Below, piece after piece: positions 33,873 through 43,780 of a stretch of DNA of 64,000 bases. The notes beneath the pieces were generated by a model. It ran no database searches. It was not told the origin of the DNA and saw only the letters and a program-made list of their open reading frames with translations. The DNA is taken from NCBI GenBank assembly GCA_018902385.1, contig JABSSW010000009.1, positions 620,001 through 684,000 on the forward strand, written 5' to 3'. Positions within the stretch are counted from its first letter, which is position 1. Each line of letters opens with the position of its first letter. The position numbers were made by a program, and so were the translations under genes. The stretch comes from Physcia stellaris (lineage: Eukaryota; Ascomycota; Lecanoromycetes; Caliciales; Physciaceae).

Positions 33873-35065
33873 ATGTATGCCCCAGCTAGGCCATTGGCCG
33901 CCTCTATCATGAATGGAAAAGCCGCCCTCAAGTTTTCCGAACCTCTCCAACTGCTGGTCAACGCGTCCAGAACCCCGAGATCTCGAACATGCATGAGTTG
34001 TGTCTCAGCTTATCATCAGACGAAAACGCCAACTCGACAGTTCAGCTCGACTTCAAGGGCACAACTGAGGGAAGTCTTCCCTGAACCTGACACGCCCAAC
34101 ATCAAGACAACGCCGCCAGCCTGGCACCATCCAGTGTAAGTCTACAAGTCCTACAGAAGTAGATGATTCTATGGCTGATACTGATGTTTGACAGGTACAC
34201 CGAGGACCAGATGAAGTCAATCCTAGTAGCCCACCGCAACCCGAAAGACTGGACCGATAGGATAGCCCTCGGCATGCTGAAGTTCTTTCGCTGGGGAATG
34301 GACACGGCAACAGGCTACACACACGACGAAAAGCAGGTGTCAAAAAGCACAGGGCCGAGGAAAGGCTGGTTCGCCATGAATGAACGGAAATGGCTGGTTC
34401 GATTCTTGTTCCTTGAAAGCGTTGCTGGAGTGCCGGGAATGGTCGCAGCCTCGATTCGGCATTTGAACAGCATGCGGAGACTGAAGCGGGATAATGGATG
34501 GTACGCTGCGTGGTCAATGTAAGAGCTTTGATTATATGCTAACGAATTCTGTAGGATCGAGACACTGCTTGAAGAAGCCTATAACGAACGCATGCACCTC
34601 CTGACCTTCCTGAAGATGGCCGAGCCAGGCCGCTTCATGAAATTCATGATCCTCGGGGCACAAGGTGTATTCTATAATGGCTTCTTCCTAGCGTATCTCA
34701 TATCCCCTCGGATCTGCCATCGCTTCGTAGGCTACCTTGAAGAAGAAGCGGTCCTGACATACACCCGGGTGCTCAAAGATCTTGATGCCGGCAAGCTGCC
34801 CCAATGGGAAAAGCTTGAAGCACCCGAGATTGCGGTCAGGTATTGGAACATGCCCGAGGACCATCGAACCATGCGAGATCTCCTGATGTACATCCGGGCA
34901 GACGAAGCCAAGCATCGGGAGGTCAACCACACCCTCGGCAACCTCGAGCAGAAGGTAGACCCGAATCCATTCGTCAGCGAATACAAGGACGACACCAAAC
35001 CACACCCGAGCAAAGGGATCGAGAATATCAAGCCGCTTGGATGGGATAGGAAAGAAGTGATTTGA
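33873..35065 (+). CDS. AOX1: Mitochondrial alternative oxidase
   Basis: Cyanide-resistant ubiquinol oxidase of the inner mitochondrial membrane; it passes electrons from ubiquinol to O2 without proton pumping. Three exons: 33873..34135, 34195..34500 and 34555..35065 (359 residues). Introns are 59 and 54 bp; the second has a GCTAACG branch site. The N terminus ([11 protein letters not shown]... [14 protein letters not shown]) is a mitochondrial presequence with a likely cleavage near RQFSSTSRA. The di-iron ligands fall in [30 protein letters not shown] and [10 protein letters not shown], the four conserved AOX boxes. The usual fungal motif WGMDTATGY is present. The length is standard for the family. 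Confidence 0.97.
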
Positions 35066-35969
35066 GAGCCGATTAAATTCGAAGGCGACGATGGAGTTCT
35101 CTCCGGGGATGTATCTCAGCGACAGGCGTACAGTTGATCCATTCCACTCTCAAGGTTGTTGCTGTTATTCTAGCGATTCACTCGACTGGCGCATCGAACG
35201 CAAGCATTGCAGGTATTCCCGCAAAATGGGAATTTTAGAGGAGGCCGCAGGTTGTAATCAAGCAGGTGTTCTTGGGACAAGACCAGATGAAAAGACCCTT
35301 TAGGATCATTCACATGCCCGAAGCGTCAAGTGAAATGTACGAGTACCTTATAAGAGCACGCCCTTGCATGAAAGCGAACCCTGCAACTTTGCTGGTCAGC
35401 ATGCTAGCAGCCCACCAGGGCAATTGGAAGCTTTGCAGCCCCTCGTACTAATCGATAACCGACGCTTTAGCCCCATTCACAGCTCCAACTGGCAACCTGA
35501 GCATCACTCTGCTCCAGCCCGTGTCTTGGAAAATTGTCAAAGATCATTGGAATTGATCAATTGATGTTCAGCTTATCTGAAATCGCCACAGCGAATTAGA
35601 GAGATCAAGTGTGGAACGGCAAGCCGCATTGAAAGTCCAAATTCGATCGAAACCCACCCCGCCGGCAATTAGCTGGCAATGCCACCTCGATCCTCATTAA
35701 CCAGCTCCTTTTCAGCTTCCGACGCCAGCAACGAAGTCGTCTGCCCTTTGACCGGCCATGATGGCTCCAATTGCCGGAAACGCTGTTTGGGCGTTAGTAC
35801 AGTGCTTTCACAACCTCTTGTCCCAGCGAATGTCGCCTTTGAAGCTCGTAGTAACATGGACGTCCATCTGTAGGAGAAGCGCTACCGCTCAATGCAGGAA
35901 CATATACGGAGGGCGCACCCTGAACACTATATATCGAAGCTTCCTGCAACCGAAGAGAGCTTCCAGCTC
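35066..35969. other. Intergenic region, nothing recognised
   Basis: About 0.9 kb between the alternative oxidase and the RING-like gene. No coding sequence recognised. Confidence 0.5.
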
Positions 35970-37307
35970 ATGATCAATACCCCACCATCAGAACGACCCC
36001 CACCTTCATCCCAACCCTCCGAACCACCAGGTAGGCAGATTGGGATATCAATGAAGCTTCTCTGCTGAAATGCTGCAGTGTACGGACATGACAGAGAGCC
36101 GAGGTTGCCACAAGTGCAAGCACCAGCTCCTGCTCCCTCGAGAATACTGGAAGATGCATATCCTGCTGCTGCCACAGCCGCCGTGGCTCTGGCACAACTT
36201 CACAATCACAGACCAGAGTCAGATTGGGACTCTGACGCCGTACGTCCATGACAGAAGTCCAGTTAGCCGTTGAGCTGACAGTTCGTCAACCGAGCAGGAT
36301 CCAATGTCTGAGGGTGAAGCTCTTCGTCGACCACGAATGCACACCTCTGTCGAGCTTCCACCAATTCATAATCATACGAATCAAGAGCCTATCCCACAAT
36401 TCCACTCACCCAGACCGAGGGAGCTGCTTCCTTCAATAATGTCACGCTCTCCACCTGGACGATCATCCACACTACCTCCAATACAGAAACGAGATAAGCC
36501 GGCAAGACCTCGGAAGTCTTCTATAACGAAGAACAACCGAAGACCCAAGCATGAAAGAGGAATGTCGAAAGAGTATGCACGAAGACTCAGTATCGAAGGA
36601 CGAAAAGCCTTCTCAGCTGAGCCAGCTTCGGCGATGGGCAAGCGATGGGAGGATCTAATCGAGGCCGCAACATCAGCTAATGAAGCAGACTCAGACCGAG
36701 ATCTGACCCCTGTAAGCTCACACATTTCCTGAAACTGCTCCTTCTGCCTCTTTACTAGGAAGACACACATACTCACCCGTGTACTCATATCCAGATCCCC
36801 CAATCCCCACATTCACACAAACGAGCCTCACTTCCTCCCTTCTCCGCTCCTGGGCCCCACAACCACTTCGAGTCCTACAAGGCCTCACCTCTTGCGCGCG
36901 CTCTCACGCCACCACCACCATCGAACACAGATCTCGATCCATTCCCCTCTGTCGAATCCGGTCTTGAAAGCACGCACACTCACTCAACCTCTCAATCCTC
37001 GGGTCATAATTTTCATATGCATCCCTCCGGACTCTCGCAATCAAACTCTTCCGACATGAGCGTTATAAGTCCAACCTTCGCTGGTGCAGCAGTGCAAATA
37101 TATTGCGCTGGCTGTCATCGACCCAGTGTGCTAAGGGATAGCTATGCATGCACTGAATGCATTAGTGGCTTCTGCAGTGACTGCGTTTATAAGCTTAGTA
37201 GCGCAAGTGCGGGAGGGGCAGGGGGCGGAGGTGGTGGAGGAAGACCTTGCCCGCGGTGCGGGAGGGTGGGAACGAGATACAAGCCTTTCCAATTGGATTT
37301 CCGGTGA
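35970..37307 (+). CDS. Conserved fungal protein with C-terminal cysteine-rich RING-like domain
   Basis: Four exons: 35970..36030, 36079..36239, 36298..36711 and 36759..37307, joined in frame to 394 residues; introns of 48, 58 and 47 bp with CTGA-type branch sites. Most of the protein is disordered (Pro, Ser, His and Arg-rich), with a basic segment RDKPARPRKSSITKNNRRPK and a helical patch KRWEDLIEAATSANEADSDRDLTP. The last 75 residues hold a conserved zinc-binding module: IYCAGCHRPSVL, SYACTECISGFCSDCVY and, after a Gly-rich loop, CPRCGRVGTRYKPFQLDFR. The Cys spacing looks RING-like and this ending is shared with uncharacterised proteins across Ascomycota. Function unknown; an E3-ligase or adaptor role would be inference. 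The first exon is short and the start is the least certain part. Confidence 0.75.
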
Positions 37308-38058
37308 AGTCGATGGTTTCATGAAGATCAATCTATGATGAACATGATGTTCGACTTGCAAGGTCGTGATTCTGGGCATATGAAGTTAGGAGAAGCATGT
37401 TTTGGCATGGCTTTTGGGATGACATTTGGTAAACCTTCCTTCTGCAAAGGGGACAATCCCATTGGGGAAGCAGTAAAGAAAATGGTACCGGCTTCGGGAC
37501 ATCCGTGCGGCAAGAAAGCATCATCGAAGGATGACTATGGCTTATGCTGGGAATTGCCTATTTGCTCACGCATTACTCTATAGATTCGCTTTTGGCGTGG
37601 GACGACAAGTCGACTTCGACCAGGTCCTACCTTTTAACCTTTGATAATGCATGCTTTCTACTGCTATCGGAAACACTGTTGTCCGTTCTTCGGCAAGCAG
37701 CTCGATGGACCATAAAATTAAAAAATCATGCATCAATTCGAGGGCCATCTGTTTTTTATGTATATTCGATTGTTTGATTGATTATTTCATTAAGCACTCG
37801 AACCGACCCCCATTTGGGGTCCATTATGCGGCTGAAAACAAAGGAGCCAATCACCTCTAGATATTCCCCATAGCGGTTTAATTCATAGGGTTACCTTAGG
37901 GATGGACCTGTCTCCAAACTCACAAGTCGTTTCTCTCATCGTTGGCTCAACCTCCCTACCTATACTTCGATGGTATCGGCTTGGGGGACTAGGCCACACA
38001 ACAGTCTGCTTCCCATCACTCTAGTCAAGCTTTCTGCAACCAGCAGCAACCCGCAAAG
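37308..38058. other. Intergenic region, nothing recognised
   Basis: About 750 bp between two plus-strand genes, no coding sequence recognised. The final 150 bp are C/T-rich leader. Confidence 0.5.
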
Positions 38059-39172
38059 ATGCAGGGTTTCAGTACGCCCCCCTCCCTATCTCCTAATATG
38101 CTCCCCATTACTGAACCTCCATTCTCACAGACATGGGACGCTACGTCCCCCCCGAACACGAAGGCCTCCTATCCGCGAACCAAGTCTCCAAAAAGCACGC
38201 CCTCGGCTCGCGCGCGCGCAAATCCGCCCAGGGCATCCTGACCGTCCGCTTCGAGATGCCTTTCGCCATCTGGTGCACCACGTGCCCGAAACCGACCATC
38301 ATCGGCCAAGGCGTGCGCTTCAATGCCGAGAAGAAGAAAGTCGGCAACTACCATTCCACGCCTGTGTTCAGTTTTCGGATGAAGCATAATGTGTGCGGAG
38401 GAGGTATTGAGATCAGGACCGATCCGAAGAATACCGCGTATGTGGTCACAGAGGGTGCGAAGAAGAGGGATACGGGTGACGATAAGGAAGTGGAGGGGGC
38501 GATTGAGATCAGGACTGAGGAGGAGCGGGAGAGATTGAGGAGTGATGCGTTTGCGGCGTTGGAGGTTAAGGTTGAGGATCGCAGGCAGCAGACTACGGAT
38601 AAGAGCCGGATAGAGGAGTTATATGGGGCGAAGGACAAGGATTGGGAGGATCCGTATGCGGCTAGTAAGAAGCTACGCAGGGCGTTTAGGGCGGATCGTA
38701 AGGCGAGGCAAGGGAGGGAGAAAATTACAGAGGCGTTGAGAGAGAGGATGGGGTTGGGAATCGAGCTGTTGGAGGAGACAGAGGAGGACCGGAGAAGGGC
38801 GGGGTTTGTGGAGTTTGGCGCTGTGAGTGGTAACCAGGCGATGGTGAGAGCGACCAATAAACCCCTCTTTGAGGAGGTTGGAGATAAGGCGAAGAAATCA
38901 GCAAAAAAGATAAGACTACGAAGGTCGATTTGGCGCAGCAGAAAGCAGAGGAGCTGAGGAAAGAGCTTGGGAATAACACCAGAGCGGTGATTGATCCTTT
39001 TCTCAGCAATAGCAAATCCGCAATCTTGTCAACAAGACCTCCAATAGTGCTAAGGAAGAGGGACGCCAAGCCGGCTGCTGTGCACTCAGCAGAAAATACC
39101 ACGAAAGACGACATTACGACTAACGAGACAAAGCAACCGCCATTCGGCCTCGTTGAATACGACTCCGACTGA
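38059..39172 (+). CDS. CCDC130/Cwc16-family (Yju2-like) splicing factor with apparent frameshift
   Basis: Nuclear pre-mRNA splicing factor of the CWC16 family. A 13-base first exon (38059..38071) and a 59 bp intron give the family start MQGFNMGRYVPPEHEG. Exon 2 begins at 38131. Conserved features: FEMPFAIWCTTCPKPTIIGQGVRFNAEKKKVGNYHSTPVFSF and KHNVCGGGIEIRTDPKNTAYVV, which carry the zinc-binding Cys pairs, and a charged helical tail. The frame from 38131 stops at 38957 (279 residues) inside the tail, while the expected tail and the acidic ending PFGLVEYDSD continue to 39172 in the next frame. The break falls at the six-A run 38903-38908; one base fewer than expected there accounts for it. A 47 bp GTTGGA...CGAAG intron would also restore the frame but has weak sites. 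A homopolymer sequencing error is the simplest explanation; true decay is possible. Confidence 0.88.
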
Positions 39173-39828
39173 AGACAACGAACACTGACAGAGTGTTACA
39201 GCATGAGATTTGGCGAGCATCTGCGTCTACGGCTCTGAGCATTTACACGGCGTTATATACCCTAGTGGTCCAATCCGAGATTCACACCGGAAGCGGCGTT
39301 CCACCATCTTGGCCGAGGAATTCAGGATAGGATAGTAGGCGTCAACATCAATTTTCTTCGCATCTGGGCGGATTATACCTCACTGGCACTTACCATGTTC
39401 GATGAAATCGATCACTTACTCTAACTCATGTAGAGAAGCAGCAGAGTACGGAAAGGCATGCAGCTACGAGCGCATCCCCCCCCTAATACCCTTGAAACCA
39501 CCAATTTTCATCAGACGAACTACAAATTACGGTAAGTAGGTAGGCACCCCTCTCTTCCGGGCAATAGTATTGCAGCAGCCCCTCTAAAATGTGCCACCAC
39601 TACTTTTTAGATAACCGAGAAGCCAACGAGCTTCCACTTGGAAACTGTAGGTATTCGCACTCCGCGATCAATGGATACCGTATTGAAGCGCTTAGCCAAC
39701 TGGGACGAGAGCCCAGAGTCCCAAGGCAGCACGGGGGCTGAACAAGTATTCGGTTAAGAGATGGATGATACTAACGCAAGGGCAATTATAGAATCTGATC
39801 TCAGGATAGGAGGAACGGCCTTTGGCAT

Positions 39829-39876
39829 TCTCTTCTCTTCTCTCTCTCTCTCTCTCTCTTCTCTCTCAACCTCTTT
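39829..39876. repeat. CT-dinucleotide / pyrimidine tract
   Basis: A near-perfect run of alternating C and T (28 bp of pure CT at 39841-39868) flanked by further pyrimidines. Such tracts are common just upstream of transcription starts in filamentous fungi. Confidence 0.8.
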
Positions 39877-40539
39877 CTTTGACTCGTCTGCCCTAGCTTC
39901 CAACACCTAAATTAGATTCCCTACATATAATTTCCTTCCCAATCTTTTCCTTTATTCGATTTTTTTCTCCCTTCTTTTCGCAGACATCCCAACCCCCAGC
40001 CTCGCCCATCCCTATCTTCTCTCGTGGGACTCCCAACGCTATTCAAATCATCTTTTGCATCTCTATACCCCCGATGCTCACTCCCCACTCTCAGCATCCC
40101 CAATTATCCCCCCCCCCCAAGCATCTGTGCCGAAAGGCGTTTCCTAGATGTGCTTCTAGGTGCATACCTACCCTTTTACTCCCCCCCCTGCACCCCCTCT
40201 CCTATCAATCCATTTCTCAGAAGCGCGTTTACATATACCTTCTCATAATTATCGCTATCCAAGAATAAATCCGAGGATGGATGGAATGGGATGATAGCGA
40301 AGGAGAACGGAGTGGTTTGTTTTGTGATTCGTTGGTGGGGGCTGGGGTTGGGGGTTTTATGGGGTTGGTTAGTGGTTGGTTACTGGGTGGGTGGTTGGTG
40401 GGGCGTTTGGGGGAAGATAGGGAGAAGTTGGTAGGATGAGAAAAAGGACGGGATGGAGAGATTGTGTGAGTGATTTTCTAGTTGGATATAAAGGGAGGAA
40501 TGGATTGAGGGGTGGGTTTGTTGGTGGTTTTGATGGGGT

Positions 40540-40990
40540 CGAACGATTGGACGATTGAACGGTTGGACGGATTGCGGATTGACGGATTGACGGATTGACG
40601 GATTGACGATTTGGCGGATCGACGAGTTGACGATTTGGCGGATCGACGAGTTGACGATTTGAACGATTGACGGTGTGACAGTTTGACGATTTGACGATTT
40701 GATGATTAAACGATTTGAGAATTTTACGAGTTGACGAATTGACGAATTCATTAATTGACATGTTGACGATTTGAATGATTTAACGAATTAACGAATTGAC
40801 GAATTGACGAATTGACGAATTGACGAATTGACGATTTGACGATTTGACGACTTGACGATTTGACGATTTGACGATTTGACGATTTGACGATTTGACGATT
40901 TGACGATTTGACGATTTCACGATTTCACGAGTTGACAATTCAACGATCGAATGATCTGACGATTTGATGATTGAATGACTCGACGACTAA
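40540..40990. repeat. 8-bp tandem minisatellite, consensus TTGACGAT
   Basis: About 450 bp built of units of eight bases: TTGACGAT with the variants TTGACGAA and TTGACGGA. The units are nearly perfect at 40795-40915 and degenerate on both sides. Minus-strand open frames through it translate to repetitive NRQ/SI-rich peptides and are not genes. The unit contains TGACG, the CRE/bZIP half-site. Confidence 0.92.
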
Positions 40991-41258
40991 CATCGATAAC
41001 AATGTAGATTAATAGCAGAAAACGATTGTGTGAAGAGTTATAAGACCATCAAGAAACACATAATATCAAATGAGACATGTCGACGGTCCTGCTAGAGAAA
41101 GGAACGATAAGGTTATAAAAGTCTTAAAGTTGATTCATGTACTAGGTGGCCACACATAGCTATTTGAACAGCTTTGCTCCACACTCGCGCACTTAGTGAT
41201 GTGTAGATAATAGGAGATGATTTTTAATGAAGCTATCATCCTGGCCTCGAAGGCTCCG

Positions 41259-41345
41259 AATGCAAAAGCAAACCGTGCAGGGAAGCACCTCCTATATTTT
41301 TCGAGTCTAAATGCCGAAGCAAACCGTGTAGAGAAGCACCTTCTA
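41259..41345 (+). repeat. Imperfect tandem duplication, about 51 bp unit
   Basis: The words AGCAAACCGTGCAGGGAAGC and AGCAAACCGTGTAGAGAAGC occur 51 bases apart within a longer similar context (AATGC...CCTCCTAT and AATGC...CCTTCTAT). The differences are mostly transitions. It lies about 180 bp past the stop codon of the Rec114-like gene. Confidence 0.75.
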
Positions 41346-41527
41346 TCCTCTTAGATCAATCAAGCCCGCCAAATCGCAAGATACAGCTCCCAAGATAACA
41401 TAAAGCTCCAATGCTCCCTTCCAAGCACCAAAGCAATCAATTATAATCTGGAAAGCTCCCAGCAAGAACAGCCATTAGCATACCTCAACGCTCCTCTTCT
41501 CCTTAGCTCTCTCAGTCCTTCCCCCAT

Positions 41528-43440
41528 TCAGAATCCCAGGCCGATCCTCCTCCACTCCGCATCTACATCCTCGGCAAGTTTCACAAAGTTCTCATCCCCC
41601 AGACACTCAAGTATCAAATCCTTGATAACGGCCTGCCGGACCTCATCCGGTTGCGCTGCGTATGCGGCTAGGTCCTCGGCGGCTGTAGGCTGAGGCCGTG
41701 GAGCTGGGAGATGCTGATACTCTCGAACGAAACCCTCCAGGCTGGACATGAATTCAGACGGTGATATCTCTTCTATGTTAGGACGTGGGCTAGATTCTGC
41801 TCTAGCACCTGACGCGGTAGTGGTGGCTGGCGTAGAAGGGGTGGGCTCGCGGTTTGTGGTGTTGCTGGTGATTTCGGCCATGGCTTTTCGACCAGTCCGG
41901 AGAACTAGTGGCTGCCTTTGGCCCTCGCTGGTGCTTTCCGTGGGCTCGGTAGGGTTGGTTCCCGATGCAGAAGACCCAGCCAGAGCTGCAGCTTTTAGAC
42001 TTTGCTTTATCTTGAGCTCGATAGGTCCGATTTGCCTAAGGTTTTCGAGAGCTGGCAGTCCTGCGCCTTCCGCTACATTCTCAAGACTTGAGCTCAGTAG
42101 TACGCTGTCCGACCCCGTGGTCGCGGTTTGTAATCGGGATATCTGGGCCGGAGCTTTCTTCTTCGGTGCTGGAGTAGAAGTCAGGACTTGAACCGACGTC
42201 TCTATTCCTGACTCTGCGGTTGTCTCGTGTGTAGTGTTGCTTTTCGTAACGGGTGTCTTTGGAGCTTCCAGAGGGGACTTCTTCATGGTGTCCTTGGGCT
42301 TGGTAGGTTTGGCCTGCACTTTTCTCTCCTTGGCTGGAGGCTTTGCAGAAGGTTGCTTGGGCTCAGAAGCTTGCGCCCTTTGGACTGAAGCTTCAGTGTC
42401 CACCCTGAAATTGCTCATAAGAAGACGCATCCCAGGTGGCAGTTCACGCTTGGGAGGCAACATTTGGCTGAAGCTTATTGGATCTGGAGCTGTGTAAGGG
42501 CGCTCGGTGTAACTATCAGGAGCTGAGCTGGACGGTCTATAGTCAAAGCCATTGGAAGTGTTTGGCCGGTAGGTGAACTCCGCACCTGGTAGTAACCTGG
42601 CAGGTTGTGGCGGTGGCAGCATCTGTTGATAAGGCTGGAAAGATCCTGGAGGGGCTGGAGGGGCTGGGGTGGGCTGTATTGCAGGTTGATTCTTGTCTTT
42701 TATTGGAAGACCTAGACCTTGTAGTGCATTCAAGGCCGTGTCGTATCCAGACTCTGGCGAGAAGTTTAACTGTAACCGACGGATCTGCTTCATGTATCAG
42801 CGCGGCTATTTGGATGACAAAGGTGTGTACTCACTTGACCATTAGATAGTTGATACCGCATTGCCAGCAGCGGCCTTTTGACCAGGAGAATGACATATCG
42901 ATCAGCGTCCTCCAGAAGCTGTGAACTGTTTCGCTCTTCGTCAAGGCGGGCTTGAAGAGCGATATTGTCAAGTTCGATGTTCTCCTTGAAGTCTGGATGT
43001 TAGCATTCGAAAGGCTGACCATTGATGGCTCAGTGACTGCGGAGCAGACATACGAGAACTTCTCCGCCTCGAACTAGCTTGAGTGTTCTCTTTTGAGTGA
43101 CGAAGCCTTCCACGCTGTTCTGGGAAATGTAATCAAAGACAGCAAAGAGGTTGTCTCTTTGCGGCAGGTGGGTCCAAACCAGATTAGATCGCAGTCCTAC
43201 TGTAGTACAGAAAGAAAGCTTGAACAAAGGCAGAGATATGGGTCCTGTTACTTGGCCTGATTGCGAAGACCACGCCATTTCCAATGATCGGTCATTCCTG
43301 ACCTTTTCAAATGATGGATAGATGTACTCGTACAAGGATGGAAACAGTTGAAAGACAACAATATGCGTGGAGTAAGATACAGAAGTCAAATGAGAAATTT
43401 TTGAGGAAACGGCCAGAAGAGGATCCGTATGAGAGGTCAA
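41528..43440 (-). CDS. Putative Rec114-like meiotic recombination protein
   Basis: Three exons: 43440..43054, 42984..42835 and 42784..41528 (597 residues); introns of 69 and 50 bp with GTATGT and GTGAGT donors and a GCTAACATCCAG end. The N-terminal 190 residues look like one folded domain: LPLFKLSFCTTVGLRSNLVW, FVTQKRTLKLVRGGEVL, RYQLSNGQIRRLQLNFSPES and YDTALNALQGLGLPI. The pattern of beta-strands ending in a helix resembles the PH-like domain of Rec114. A long Pro/Ser/Thr/Lys-rich disordered middle follows, then a conserved helical C terminus (SEFMSSLEGFVREY to LILECLGDENFVKLAEDVDAEW), the place where Rec114 proteins carry a trimerisation or Mei4-binding helix. Rec114 promotes Spo11 double-strand breaks. 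The assignment rests on architecture and weak motif resemblance; an uncharacterised PH-like protein is the alternative. Confidence 0.5.
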
Positions 43441-43780
43441 GAGTCAGAAGAGATCCAGCATATCGGAAGCGGTGTGCCTCAAGCAGCCTTCGTAACTAGT
43501 GCTTTAGACCTATTACGAAACAATTGACATGATACAATGACCTTGAAGCTGTCATCGTCATGATGCACAGAAGAACTGAAAAGGACGACGTTGGGGAAGA
43601 GAGGGAAGAGATATTTGCATGCACGGGATTTCGGCCCGGTCTTACCGCAGAAGAAGTGTCACCGCGTCGCGTTGCCCCGGCTGTCAACCACGGGCATATC
43701 GCAACATATTGATGCCCAGTCGAATAGACGTCTGATCTTGTCATCTGGGACAGACTGTATAGGACCCCGCCAAATAAACC
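43441..43780. promoter_or_regulatory. Short divergent promoter between the Rec114-like gene and RSC9
   Basis: Start codons face apart across 340 bp, so both promoters are compact or shared. No specific site is claimed. Confidence 0.4.

Larger units (their letters stand above)
39173..41527. other. 2.35 kb low-complexity, repeat-containing intergenic region
   Basis: No gene recognised. It holds a pyrimidine (CT) tract at 39829-39876, C-rich tracts at 40100-40200, a long 8-bp-unit array at 40540-40990 and a 51 bp duplication at 41259-41345. The CT tract followed by C-rich DNA resembles a strong fungal promoter and leader, but no open frame follows it. Confidence 0.55.

Noticed and set aside
40540-40990. 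CRISPR-like repeat array
   Set aside because: Units are 8 bp, contiguous and without spacers, in a eukaryotic genome; a minisatellite fits.
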